Notes: generated by a model not told the origin, from the sequence alone. Positions 26,862 through 35,564 are shown, numbered from the stretch's first letter. The stretch is DNA of 64,000 nucleotides from Streptomyces sp. NRRL WC-3742 (GCF_000720635.1 NZ_JOCF01000050.1:15522-79521); one strand, 5' to 3'. Made by a program: numbers and translations.

Positions 26862-28301
26862 ATGGGCAGCAGCGGACGGCCGCCGGCCCCGGACGGGCCG
26901 CAGCGCCCGAGGCCGGACGAGGAGCACACGCCGGGGCGCCTCGAGCGCGTCCGCGTCGCCGCGGCGACGCGGGCCACCAAGGGGGCGGCCGCGGGGGCCG
27001 CTCGGGCCCGGGCCCTCGTGCGGCGGGTCGAGCAGGCTCCTCCGCCCCCGGGGCCGTTCCGTTCCGGCTTCTGGCGCAGCCCGATCCGCGGCCCCTGGCT
27101 GACCTCGGTGTTCGGCCTGGTGCTGCTCATCGGCATCCCGGTCCTCTTCGTGACCGGCGCGCTGTCCTACGCCGCCTACAACCCCGGTCTCGGTGGACCC
27201 AACGACCAGACACCGGACAAGGGCCTGCTGGGCTTCTACCTCTTCGACTGGCCCACGCATCCCTCCTGGCTCTACCGGCTCACCCAGGGCGTGCACGTGA
27301 CCCTCGGGGTGGTCCTGGTGCCGGTGGTGCTCGCGAAGCTGTGGTCGGTGATCCCGAAGCTGTTCGAGTGGCCGCCGGCCCGCAGCGTCGCCCATGTGCT
27401 GGAGCGGCTGTCGCTGCTGGCGCTGGTGGGCGGGGCCGTCTTCGAGTTCGTCACCGGGATCCTCAACATCCAGCTGTACTACGTCTTCCCGGGCTCCTTC
27501 TACACCCTGCACTTCTACGGCGCCTGGGTGTTCATCGCGGCCTTCGTCGTCCATGTGAGCCTCAAACTCGGCCGGATGACCCGCGCCCTGCGCTCCCGCA
27601 ACCCGCTGACGGAGCTGCGCACCGGCCTCGCCGACACCCGGCCCGAGCCACCCGACCCCGGGGGCCTGGTCCCGGCCGCCCCCGCGGTGCCGAGCATCAG
27701 CCGGCGCGGCGCGCTCGCCCTGGTGGGCGGCGGCTCGCTGCTCCTCCTGGTGGTCACCGCAGGGCAGAGCATCGGCGGTCGGCTGCGGAGCACCGCCCTG
27801 CTCGCACCGCACAACCGCGCCCCGGGCAGCGGCCCGAACGGCTTCCAGATCAACAAGACCGCCGCGGCCGTCGGCGTCACCGCCGCGCACGTCGGCCCCG
27901 ACTGGCGGCTGGAGCTCCACGGCGCCGGACCGGTGATCGTCCTCACCCACGCGGAGCTCCTCGCGATGCCCCAGTTCGCCGCCGCACTGCCGATCGCCTG
28001 TGTGGAGGGATGGTCCACCTCCGACCAGCAGTGGAGCGGCCTTCGGCTGGCCGACCTCGCCGCCCTGGCGGGCCTGCCCGACGCCGGGAGCGTTCTGGTG
28101 GAGTCCGTCCAACCACCCGGCCCCAACAGCTCGGTGATCCTGCGGGGCAACCAGATCCACGACGCCCGGTCGCTGCTCGCCCTGCACGTCAACGGCGCCG
28201 AACTCTCCCTCGACCACGGCTACCCGGCCCGCGTCATCGTCCCGGCCAACCCCGGTGTGAACAACACCAAGTGGGTGCACCGGCTCACCTTCAGGAGCTG
28301 A
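26862..28301 (+). CDS. Membrane cytochrome b-like domain fused to a molybdopterin oxidoreductase domain
   Basis: 479 aa. ATG at 26862 with GAGGAGA upstream. The first 70 residues are basic and Pro-rich. Membrane helices at about 85-110, 145-170, 180-205 and 215-240 carry His residues (QGVHVTLG, TLHFYGAW, FVVHVSLK) suited to heme. After a linker and another hydrophobic stretch (290-310) comes the sulfite-oxidase-like Mo domain: QFAAALPIACVEGWST with Mo ligand C380, and NGAELSLDHGYPARVIVP near the end. Electron donor and Mo site in one chain; compare the split pair at 16653-17961. Substrate unknown. Confidence 0.85.
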   Translation: MGSSGRPPAPDGPQRPRPDEEHTPGRLERVRVAAATRATKGAAAGAARARALVRRVEQAPPPPGPFRSGFWRSPIRGPWLTSVFGLVLLIGIPVLFVTGALSYAAYNPGLGGPNDQTPDKGLLGFYLFDWPTHPSWLYRLTQGVHVTLGVVLVPVVLAKLWSVIPKLFEWPPARSVAHVLERLSLLALVGGAVFEFVTGILNIQLYYVFPGSFYTLHFYGAWVFIAAFVVHVSLKLGRMTRALRSRNPLTELRTGLADTRPEPPDPGGLVPAAPAVPSISRRGALALVGGGSLLLLVVTAGQSIGGRLRSTALLAPHNRAPGSGPNGFQINKTAAAVGVTAAHVGPDWRLELHGAGPVIVLTHAELLAMPQFAAALPIACVEGWSTSDQQWSGLRLADLAALAGLPDAGSVLVESVQPPGPNSSVILRGNQIHDARSLLALHVNGAELSLDHGYPARVIVPANPGVNNTKWVHRLTFRS

Positions 28302-28303
28302 CC

Positions 28304-28798
28304 GTGACGCGCCTCGTCCGCTGGTACGGTTCCAGCCCCCTCCACCTGCTCGTCCTGATCGCCTCGTTCGCCGTCACCGGCTACGCCCTGGTGCGCCTGT
28401 TCGCCGTCCGACCGCTCGAGGTCGCGATCTGGTTCGTCGGTGCGGCGGTCCTCCACGACCTGATCCTGCTGCCCCTGTACTCGCTCGCCGACCTGTCGAC
28501 ACAGGCCGTCCTGCGGCACCGCGCGACCCGCGTCCCGCAGGTGCCGTGGATCAACTACCTTCGCGTGCCCGCCTTCCTCGCCGGCGTGCTGCTGCTCGTC
28601 TGGTTCCCGCTCATCCTCGACCTGTCGGCCCCCTACCCCGATGCCGCAGGACTGCCCGAAGGCGTCTACCTCGGCCGGTGGCTGGCCATCACCGCCGTGC
28701 TCTTCGCCGCCTCCGCCCTGGCCTTCGCCGTCAAGCTCCGTCGCGTCAGGCGGGCCGCCCGCGCCACCGGGGAACGGCGGGCACCGGGCAGTTCATAG
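28304..28798 (+). CDS. Small integral membrane protein coupled to the Mo oxidoreductase
   Basis: 164 aa, GTG start 2 nt after the preceding stop. Four membrane helices (about 11-30, 36-55, 84-104, 124-144). A conserved-looking LHDLILLPLYSLAD follows helix 2. The family is unnamed to me, but such proteins sit next to Mo oxidoreductase fusions in actinobacteria. It may be an accessory membrane subunit. A short basic tail ends the protein. Confidence 0.75.
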   Translation: MTRLVRWYGSSPLHLLVLIASFAVTGYALVRLFAVRPLEVAIWFVGAAVLHDLILLPLYSLADLSTQAVLRHRATRVPQVPWINYLRVPAFLAGVLLLVWFPLILDLSAPYPDAAGLPEGVYLGRWLAITAVLFAASALAFAVKLRRVRRAARATGERRAPGSS

Positions 28799-28966
28799 TT
28801 GGCCATACATCTTTCCGGAACTTCATCGACGGCCCCCTGATTCGACACCAGCCGTCCACCGGACGCCGGGAAGGTACCGGGCGGCCCGTGCTCCACCCTG
28901 TCGCGGGCCCCCGCCGGTCGCGGCCGCCCCACGGCCACGGCCCGTCCCCCGGAAGGACCGGTTCGG

Positions 28967-30493
28967 ATGAACAGGCCCACCACCGCCCGCCGTCTCGCGG
29001 TCACCACGGCGAGCGCCGCGCTCCTGCTCGCAGCCACCTCGCCCGCTCTCGCCGGGCCCGTCGGCGCCGCGACCGCCGCGGTGCAGAGCGGCAACCTGAT
29101 CGTCGACGGCGACGGCGAGTCGGTCGCCCAGTGCTCCTCCACCGGGCAGGACGGCATGACCGTGCCGGGCTGGCAGATCGCGAGCGGCGAGCCCAGCGTC
29201 GTCTGCTACGGCGCCCCCGGCGGCTACCCGAGCGTCAGTACCCCGGGCTCACCCACGCGCGGCAAGGCGTTCCTCACCGGCGGCGGCACGGGCAACTCCT
29301 CGCTCACCCAGACCGTCGACCTCTCCTCGGCCGCCGCCGCGATCGACACCGGCACCACCGGCTACAACCTGTCGGGCTGGCTGGGCGGTTACGCCTCCCA
29401 GAACGACCGGGTCGCGCTCACCGCCACCTTCCAGGGCGCCACCGGCACCACCCTCGGCAGCACCCAGATCGGCCCGGTCACCAACACCGACCGCGCCAAC
29501 ACCACCGAGCTCCTCCAGCGCACCGCCACCGGCACCCTCCCCGCCGGCACCCGCACCGTCAAGCTCACCCTGGCCTTCACCTGGGCGGCCGGCGGCGTCA
29601 TCGACGGCTACGCCGACGACCTCTCCTTCACCGTCTCCACCGCCGTCCCCGCCCCGGTCCTGACCGCACCCGCCTCCAGCGTGCCCGGCTACGACCACGT
29701 CTTCGTCGTCATGATGGAGAACGCGAACTACGGCGACATCATCGGCAACAAGGCCAAGGCGCCCTACCTCAACCAGCTCGCCTCGGCCAACACCCTGCTC
29801 ACCCAGTCCTACGGCATCACCCACCCCAGCGACCCCAACTACGTCGCCCTCGCCGCCGGCGGCCTCTACGGCCTCACCGACAACTCCATCCTCACCACCA
29901 CCATCGACGCGCCCCACCTCGGCACCCGCGTCGAGGACGCCGGTAAGACCTGGAAGACGTACGTCGAGAACCAGAACGGCAACTGCGACACCGCCGGCCA
30001 CGGCTCCTACTACCCCGACGACGTGCCCTTCTACTACTTCAAGGACATCAAGGCCGACCCGGCCCGCTGCGCCGCGCACTGGCAGCCGCTCGGCGCGATG
30101 ACCACCGACCTCGCGTCCACCGCCACCACGCCGAACTTCGTCTGGTTCGCCGCCGACGGCTGCGACGACATGGAGGGCTGCGGCATCACCGCCGGCGACA
30201 CCTGGCTCAGGAACACCCTGCCCACCATCTTCAACTCGCCGGCCTGGACCACCCAGCGCTCCCTGCTGATCGTCACCTTCGACGAGGACGCGGTGAAGGC
30301 GTTCGGCCCCGGCTACCCCAACCACATCCCCACCATCCTCATCGGCTCGCAGAACACCGTGAAGACCGGCTACCAGAGCAACGGCCGCGTCGACCACTAC
30401 GGCATCCTGCGCACCGTCGACCAGGCCCTCGGCCTCAACCCGCTGACCAACAACGACCGTTACGCGGCCCCCGTCAACGACGCCTGGCGGTAG
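28967..30493 (+). CDS. Secreted phosphoesterase-family protein with N-terminal beta-sandwich
   Basis: 508 aa. Signal peptide about 1-35. Residues 38-225 form a beta-rich domain with GDGESVAQCSSTG near its start. The phosphoesterase domain begins at YDHVFVVMMENANYGDIIGN, the family's metal-binding Glu-Asn motif, with THPSDPNYVALAAGG, AADGCDDMEGC and IVTFDED later. This is the acid phosphatase / phospholipase-C-like fold. No sorting motif, so probably released. A 14-bp hairpin follows. Confidence 0.82.
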   Translation: MNRPTTARRLAVTTASAALLLAATSPALAGPVGAATAAVQSGNLIVDGDGESVAQCSSTGQDGMTVPGWQIASGEPSVVCYGAPGGYPSVSTPGSPTRGKAFLTGGGTGNSSLTQTVDLSSAAAAIDTGTTGYNLSGWLGGYASQNDRVALTATFQGATGTTLGSTQIGPVTNTDRANTTELLQRTATGTLPAGTRTVKLTLAFTWAAGGVIDGYADDLSFTVSTAVPAPVLTAPASSVPGYDHVFVVMMENANYGDIIGNKAKAPYLNQLASANTLLTQSYGITHPSDPNYVALAAGGLYGLTDNSILTTTIDAPHLGTRVEDAGKTWKTYVENQNGNCDTAGHGSYYPDDVPFYYFKDIKADPARCAAHWQPLGAMTTDLASTATTPNFVWFAADGCDDMEGCGITAGDTWLRNTLPTIFNSPAWTTQRSLLIVTFDEDAVKAFGPGYPNHIPTILIGSQNTVKTGYQSNGRVDHYGILRTVDQALGLNPLTNNDRYAAPVNDAWR

Positions 30494-30544
30494 CCGCGCC
30501 GCCCGGCCCCGGCGCGTCACCCTGTGGCGAACGGGCCGAAACAC

Positions 30545-30585
30545 CCGGTGGGCGGATGGCGTCGTCCGCGTCATCCGCCCACCGG
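30545..30585 (+). terminator. 14-bp hairpin terminator
   Basis: CCGGTGGGCGGATG (30545-30558) pairs perfectly with CATCCGCCCACCGG (30572-30585) across a 13-nt loop, 52 nt after the stop of the phosphoesterase. Confidence 0.82.
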
Positions 30586-30614
30586 CGTTGCGTCATTCGC
30601 CCACCGGCGTTGCG
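30571..30614. repeat. 22-bp tandem repeat extending the terminator arm
   Basis: TCATYCGCCCACCGGCGTTG plus CG occurs twice in tandem (30571-30592, 30593-30614) with one mismatch. The right arm of the hairpin is thus duplicated, allowing an alternative stem. Confidence 0.8.
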
Positions 30615-30692
30615 GCGCCGCCCGGCCGGCGACTGACGGCCGGGTTGGCCGTTGGCCGGACGGCGGGTGGGCCGCGGGGGTAGCGTGCGGTC

Positions 30693-31592
30693 ATGCGGAT
30701 GGCTGAACGCCTTTGGGCGGCAACGGTCCTGGGGCTCACCGGCCTGGCACTGGCCGGCTGCTCGGGCGGGAGTGCCCCGTCGGCGGGCCCGGCCACGGGC
30801 ACGGGCACCGTCGAGGCCACCGCGGTGGCCGACGTCGAGGGTACCGAGTTCGGGTCCGCGCACATCCGGCAGATCGTCGAGTCGGTCTACGTGCCCGGCA
30901 CGGCGGGGCTGCACGGCGGGGAGGTGCTCCGCCCCGGGCCGGGGAAGCCGCTGGCCCTGTCCCCGTGCCGGGTGGAGCAGCCGAAGTCCGGGGTGCGGGT
31001 CGACGACAGGGTCCGGATCGGGACCCCGACGGTGCCCGTGCCGGCGGCGCTCTACGAGTTGCGGGTCCCGGCGGAGTCGGACGGGCTGTGGGCGAGCGTG
31101 TACGTGCTCCCGCCCGGCGCGGACACCACCAAGGTGCTGGCGGACCTGCGGGCCGCGGGCCGGGGCTGCGGGCCGCGCACGGTGACGGCCGCGGACTCCT
31201 CCTCGCGGGCCTCCGCGCAGGTGGTGACCACCGCGTGGACCACCACCGGGACGGACGGCCCGGGGGTGGCCGTGGTCAGCGCGTCGGCGCTCGCCGCCGC
31301 CGGTGCCACGGCCCCTCCGAAGGGGCCGAACTGGACCATCGGGCCGAACGGGAAACTCGCCCCCGACGGCTCCCTGACGGCCTCCGCCACGCCCGGCCCG
31401 GGGTCCGTGGACTACGGCGAGGCGGTGTTCTACGGCACCAACGGCCGGATCCTGGTCGAGGTGGCCGTGGTCGGCCGCAACTACCCGCCGCCGGGCTCGG
31501 CGCCCGCCGTCGCGGCCGTCGAGGAGGCGTACCCGGCCGCGCAACGGGCCCTGAAGGAGCTGCTCGCCGGGTTCAAGGGCCTGGGGCACTGA
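30693..31592 (+). CDS. Lipoprotein of unknown function
   Basis: 299 aa. A lipoprotein signal with lipobox LAGC (C23) directs it to the outer face of the membrane. The mature part starts with a Gly/Ser/Ala/Thr linker (24-50). It then has a mixed domain with two Cys (SPCRVEQ and GRGCGP) that may pair. No enzyme motif is seen. Its 3' end overlaps the convergent DUF2165 gene by 20 nt. Confidence 0.75.
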   Translation: MRMAERLWAATVLGLTGLALAGCSGGSAPSAGPATGTGTVEATAVADVEGTEFGSAHIRQIVESVYVPGTAGLHGGEVLRPGPGKPLALSPCRVEQPKSGVRVDDRVRIGTPTVPVPAALYELRVPAESDGLWASVYVLPPGADTTKVLADLRAAGRGCGPRTVTAADSSSRASAQVVTTAWTTTGTDGPGVAVVSASALAAAGATAPPKGPNWTIGPNGKLAPDGSLTASATPGPGSVDYGEAVFYGTNGRILVEVAVVGRNYPPPGSAPAVAAVEEAYPAAQRALKELLAGFKGLGH

Positions 31593-32106
31593 CCCGGGGG
31601 TCGGCCTGCGGGCGGTGCGGCAGGTTGACCACGACCAGCGCCAGGCCGGCCAGGGTGACGTTGCGGATCGCCGCGTCCAGGCCGTTCCAGCTCTTGGACT
31701 GCCACATCGCGAACCACTCGCCGCCGATGCCGATGAAGCCCGCGCCGAAGAGCAGCAGCACCAACAGCAGGCCGAGGGTGCTGAGCCGGCGGGCCAGGTG
31801 GGGGCGCATCCACCAGGCGAGGGTGGCGGCGGTGAGGGCCAGGGCGCTCAGCGCCTCCCAGGCGATGACGGCGAGGTAGGCCGCGTTCTGCAGGCCCGGG
31901 GAGGTGACGGCGCGCCACATCAGGTCCGGGTCGCGGAAGGTGGTGTCCATCGCGAGGACGTGCTGGACGAATTTCTGGTTGGTGCCGTAGTCGGTGACGT
32001 TCCCGAGGACCACGAGCAGCAGGTAGAGCGCGTTCACTCCGGTGAGGACGGCTGCGGCCGCCCTCGGCGAGCCTAGGGCGAGGAGGCGTTCGCGGGTGTT
32101 CGGCAT
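31573..32106 (-). CDS. DUF2165 family membrane protein
   Basis: 177 aa with four membrane helices. Family markers are VLGNVTDYGTNQKFVQHVLAMD after helix 1 (shortened here), the WRAVTSP segment and GEWFAMWQSKSWNG near helix 4. These small predicted inner-membrane proteins have no known function. Lies 10 nt downstream of the amidase gene, in the same direction, so probably its operon partner. Confidence 0.82.
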   Translation of the reverse strand: MPNTRERLLALGSPRAAAAVLTGVNALYLLLVVLGNVTDYGTNQKFVQHVLAMDTTFRDPDLMWRAVTSPGLQNAAYLAVIAWEALSALALTAATLAWWMRPHLARRLSTLGLLLVLLLFGAGFIGIGGEWFAMWQSKSWNGLDAAIRNVTLAGLALVVVNLPHRPQADPRVSAPGP

Positions 32107-32116
32107 GGTGAAGAGG

Positions 32117-33523
32117 TTAGCTGTGAAGGGGAGTCGGCAACTGGGGAAGGGCGGGCCGGGTCTGCTCGTAGGCGTGGCCGACCCGCAGCAGGGTGGCTTC
32201 GGCGAGGGGGCGGGCGAGGAGTTGCAGGCCGATGGGCAGGCCGTCGGGGTCCTGGCCGGCCGGGACGGTGAGGGCGGGCAGTCCGGTGATGTTGGCGGGG
32301 GCGTTGAGCCGGACGTAGGCGTCGGAGACGCTCTCCTCGGTGCCGTCCGGCCAGGTGAGGGCGGGCCGGTCGGCGGGGGCGGCGGTGACCGGGACGGTCG
32401 GGGCGGCGATCAGGTCGACGTCCTGGAGCAGGCTCTCCCAGGCGGCGCGGATCAGGGCGCGGGAGCGCTGGGCGCGCAGGTGGTCGCCGGCGCTCATCAG
32501 CTGGCCGGCTTCCAGCAGGATGCGGACGTCGTCCTGGTAGAGCTCGGGGGCGGTGCGCAGGGTGTGCTCGTGGTAGGCGGCGGCCTCGGGGACCATCAGG
32601 CCCCACTGGGTGGCCTGGAGGTAGCGGGTCATCGGGATGTCGACGTCGACGAGCCGGGCGCCGAGGGCTTCGAGCTGCCCGAGGGCGCGCCGGACGGCGC
32701 TCTCCACGTGCGGGTGGACGCGGTCGAAGTAGTGGGTGCGCGGCACGCCGACGCGCAGCCCGGTGAGGTCGGTTCCGGGACCGGGGCGGTAGTGCGGGGC
32801 GGCGGCGGGGGCGGGCAGCGAGGCGGGGTCGCGCGGGTCGGGTCCGGCCAGGACGGTCAGGACCAGGGCGGCGTCCTGGACGGTGCGGGTGATCGGGCCG
32901 ACGTGGTCCAGCGACCAGGACAGCGGGGTGACGCCGTGTCGGGGGACGAGGCCGTAGGTGGGCTTGAGGCCGACGACCCCGTTGAGGGCGGCGGGCACCC
33001 GGATCGAGCCGCCGGTGTCGGTGCCCAGGGCGAAGGTGGCGGCGCCGGCGGCGACGGCGACGGCGGAACCGCCGCTGGAGCCGCCGGCGACCCGGTCCTG
33101 GTCCCAGGCGTTGCGGGTCTGCGGGGTGGTGAGGCCGAAGGCGAACTCGTGGGTGTGGGTTTTGCCGAGCAGGATCGCCCCGGCGGCGTCCAGGCGGGCG
33201 GCGACGGTGCTGTCGGCGTTCGCCCGGTGGCCGGTGCGGACCCGGGAACTGGCCGTGGTGGGGAGGCCGTTGACGTCGATCAGGTCCTTGAGGGCCATCG
33301 GGACGCCGTGGAGCGGGCCGCGGTGGCGGCCGTGCGCCACCTCGTGCTCGGCGTTGCGGGCGGCGAGGCGGGCCCGCTCGGCGGTGACGGTGACGTAGGC
33401 GCCCAGGTGGGGCTCGGTCCGCTCGATGCGCGCCAGGACGGAGTCGACCAGTTCGACGGGTGACAGCCGGCGGGCGCGGATCTCCTCCGCGGCGGCGGCG
33501 AGGGTCAGTTCATACGGCTGCAT
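32117..33523 (-). CDS. Amidase-signature hydrolase
   Basis: 468 aa. The Ser-cisSer-Lys triad is clear: K79 in MALKDLID, S149 in AGGSSGGS and S173 in GTDTGGSIR. The family hydrolyses amides, including AtzE-like 1-carboxybiuret hydrolase and GatA. A small AtzG/GatC-like protein gene overlaps its start by 14 nt upstream, pointing to a two-subunit amidase rather than tRNA amidation (no GatB nearby). Cytoplasmic. The substrate is unknown. Confidence 0.87.
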   Translation of the reverse strand: MQPYELTLAAAAEEIRARRLSPVELVDSVLARIERTEPHLGAYVTVTAERARLAARNAEHEVAHGRHRGPLHGVPMALKDLIDVNGLPTTASSRVRTGHRANADSTVAARLDAAGAILLGKTHTHEFAFGLTTPQTRNAWDQDRVAGGSSGGSAVAVAAGAATFALGTDTGGSIRVPAALNGVVGLKPTYGLVPRHGVTPLSWSLDHVGPITRTVQDAALVLTVLAGPDPRDPASLPAPAAAPHYRPGPGTDLTGLRVGVPRTHYFDRVHPHVESAVRRALGQLEALGARLVDVDIPMTRYLQATQWGLMVPEAAAYHEHTLRTAPELYQDDVRILLEAGQLMSAGDHLRAQRSRALIRAAWESLLQDVDLIAAPTVPVTAAPADRPALTWPDGTEESVSDAYVRLNAPANITGLPALTVPAGQDPDGLPIGLQLLARPLAEATLLRVGHAYEQTRPALPQLPTPLHS

Positions 33524-33731
33524 CGGGCTGCTCCTGCACGGCTCGGTAGGTGGTGGCGGGCGGGACGTCCGCGAAGTCCAGCTCGCGCAGGACCGAGACG
33601 ACGCCGTGGATGTGCGCGGCGACGGCGGCGACCGCGGCGTGGCGTTCGGCGGGCAGGGTCAGGCCGGCGCGGGCGGCCCAGCGGGCCGTCTCCGTCGGGG
33701 TGGGTGCAGGGGTGGGTGCGGTGTCGGGCAC
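33510..33731 (-). CDS. AtzG/GatC-like small amidase partner
   Basis: 73 aa from a GTG start. After a Pro/Thr-rich lead comes a helical hairpin (AARAGLTLPAERHAAVAAVA and HIHGVVSVLREL) and the tail FADVPPATTYRA. This matches the small DUF4089/AtzG or GatC-like proteins that wrap around amidase-signature enzymes. It overlaps the amidase start, supporting complex formation. Confidence 0.7.
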   Translation of the reverse strand: MPDTAPTPAPTPTETARWAARAGLTLPAERHAAVAAVAAHIHGVVSVLRELDFADVPPATTYRAVQEQPDAAV

Positions 33732-33797
33732 GGGGGTGCTCCTTCTCGGGTTCTCCGGCGACGCGAGCGGACGCGAGGGGACGGGAGGCGACGGCGG

Positions 33798-34733
33798 TCA
33801 GGCCCCGGCGGTGGTGGGCTGCTGGGTGCCCGGTTCGGCGAGCAGCCGGTAGCGGCCGTCCTCGCGGCGGACGGTGCCGGCGGTGGGGTGCGGGAAGTGG
33901 GTGCCCAGGAGCAGCGCGTCGGTGTCGGCCAGGCCGTCGAGCAGGCCGGCACGGGTGCGGACGGCCTGGGCGGAGTCGGCGTCGACGCAGCTGTGCACGT
34001 GGGGGTGGGACAGCTGGACGGGGTGGTGGATGCTGTCGCCGGTGATCACGGCCCGGCGGTCGCTGCCGCACAGTTCGACGGCGACCTGGCCCGGGGTGTG
34101 GCCGGGGGCGGGGACCAGTCGGACGCCGGGAGCCACCTCGTGCCCCTGCTCGGGGACGGCGACGGTGTCGTACAGCCCGGCGTCGCGCACGGGGTGGACG
34201 GAGTCGCGGAACATCTGGGTGCGGGCCTCGTCCAGGTCGACGGCGGCCCAGTGGTCCCATTCGGTGCGGCTGGTGAGGTAGCGGGCGTTGGGGAAGGCGG
34301 GGACCCAGTCCCGTCCGTCCAGGCGGGTGTTCCAGCCGACGTGGTCGGTGTGCAGGTGGGTGGTGATCACCAGGTCGACGGACTCGGGCGGGAAGCCGGC
34401 CGCCGCCAGGCGCGCCATGAAGTCGGTGTCCAGGCCGTTCCAGGCCGGGTTGGCGCGCGGCTTGGCGTTGCCGATGCCGGTGTCCACGAGGATCCGCAGT
34501 CCGCCGGCCTCCACCGCGAAGCTGTGGCTGGCCAGGCGCGGGACCTCGGCGTCGGCGAAGTCGGGGCGCAGCCACGGCGCCTGGTCGAGGACCTCCTTGG
34601 TGGCGTCCGGGAGCAGCCAGGGGCCGGTCCGGCGGGGCAGTTCGATCTCGTCGACGCGGTGGACGGCGATGTCGCCGAGGTGCCAGGTCGCGGTGGTGGC
34701 GGGGGCGGCCGGGCGGGGGGTGGCGGTGCTCAT
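33798..34733 (-). CDS. Metallo-beta-lactamase-fold hydrolase
   Basis: 311 aa. The di-metal motif THLHTDHVGW (H126, H128, D130, H131) is followed by APGHTPGQVAV (His), ITGDSIHH (Asp) and LGTHFPHPT (final His). The fold fits lactonases and other MBL hydrolases. The ATG at 34733 has an AAAGGA Shine-Dalgarno. Two operator-like sites (34792-34816 and 34839-34861) lie in its promoter, matching one in front of the upstream tetR gene, so the TetR protein probably represses it. Confidence 0.87.
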   Translation of the reverse strand: MSTATPRPAAPATTATWHLGDIAVHRVDEIELPRRTGPWLLPDATKEVLDQAPWLRPDFADAEVPRLASHSFAVEAGGLRILVDTGIGNAKPRANPAWNGLDTDFMARLAAAGFPPESVDLVITTHLHTDHVGWNTRLDGRDWVPAFPNARYLTSRTEWDHWAAVDLDEARTQMFRDSVHPVRDAGLYDTVAVPEQGHEVAPGVRLVPAPGHTPGQVAVELCGSDRRAVITGDSIHHPVQLSHPHVHSCVDADSAQAVRTRAGLLDGLADTDALLLGTHFPHPTAGTVRREDGRYRLLAEPGTQQPTTAGA

Positions 34734-34791
34734 CGGAGGATCCTTTCGGCGGTACGGGCCGGTGCGGGTCGACCAGCCGGGCACCTCGAGT

Positions 34792-34816
34792 CTTAAAGCG
34801 AACGCTTTGCGTTAAG
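34792..34816. promoter_or_regulatory. TetR-type operator, site 1
   Basis: CTTAA and TTAAG flank an imperfect palindrome with core AGCGAACGCTTTGCG. It lies about 60 nt upstream of the MBL-hydrolase start. Confidence 0.7.
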
Positions 34817-34838
34817 TACTCTAGGCAGTCGGGCACCC

Positions 34839-34861
34839 GTAACGCAAACGCTTTGCTTTTA
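34839..34861. promoter_or_regulatory. TetR-type operator, site 2
   Basis: GTAACGCAAACGCTTTGCTT has the same core as site 1 (GCAAA-CGC-TTTGC). It abuts the tetR stop codon. Confidence 0.65.
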
Positions 34862-35449
34862 GGCTCCCGGGGTGGACCACGGGGGCGGCACGGTACCGCC
34901 CAGCGCCGCCGCGACCAGGTGGTCGGTGTAGGCCCGGGACAGCTCCGAGGAGCGGAACAGGATCCGGTACACCAGCGGGGCGACCAGGGTGTCCAAAAGG
35001 GTCTCCACGTCCGGCACCGCCTCCCCCCGCCCGGCCGCGCGCACCCCGACGGCCTTCAACTGCTCGGCGGCGTAGTCGGAGCAGCGCGCCGCGTTGCCCT
35101 GCTCGGGGTCGCCCAGCAGGGCGTCGCGCAGGTAGGTGCGCCCTGCCGTGGAGTCCATCTCCTCGGCGAACTGCTCGGCCCACGCCTCGAGGTCCGCCCG
35201 CAGGCTGCCGTGGTCGGCCGGCGGAGCGTCCGGGCGCAGCCGCTCCACGGCCACGTCCGACAGCAGCTCCCGCAGGTCCCCCCAGCGCCGGTACACGGTC
35301 GAGGGCGTCACCCCCGCGCGGGCGGCGATCATCGGCACGGTGAGCACCTCCCGCCCCACCTCCGCCTCCAGTTCGCGGACGGCCTGGTGCACGGACTGCT
35401 GGACGCGGGCGCTGCGCCCGCCGGGGCGTGTGGCGGCTCGGGGAGTCAT
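34859..35449 (-). CDS. TetR-family transcriptional repressor
   Basis: 196 aa. The N-terminal helix-turn-helix is VPMIAARAGVTPSTVYRRWGDLRELL (split here: MIAARAGVTPSTVYRRWG is the recognition part). The C-terminal ligand domain follows, ending in a helix at ILFRSSELSRAYTDHL. A matching operator-like site overlaps its own promoter, and two precede the downstream MBL-hydrolase gene. So it is probably autoregulated and controls that hydrolase in response to a small ligand. Confidence 0.87.
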   Translation of the reverse strand: MTPRAATRPGGRSARVQQSVHQAVRELEAEVGREVLTVPMIAARAGVTPSTVYRRWGDLRELLSDVAVERLRPDAPPADHGSLRADLEAWAEQFAEEMDSTAGRTYLRDALLGDPEQGNAARCSDYAAEQLKAVGVRAAGRGEAVPDVETLLDTLVAPLVYRILFRSSELSRAYTDHLVAAALGGTVPPPWSTPGA

Positions 35450-35456
35450 GCCGCCA

Positions 35457-35481
35457 GCTTAACGCGAAGGATTTGCGTACG
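35457..35481. promoter_or_regulatory. TetR-type operator, site 3
   Basis: CTTAACGCGAAGGATTTGCG, 8-32 nt upstream of the tetR start, shares the ACGCRAA-n-TTTGCG pattern of sites 1 and 2. Confidence 0.65.
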
Positions 35482-35564
35482 GCCGGACGCGCGGCTTGCC
35501 GAGCCGGCGGGACGTAGGAGTGCCGGGAGGCCGCCGCACGACCGCCGGGAGGCTGCGGGAGCCG

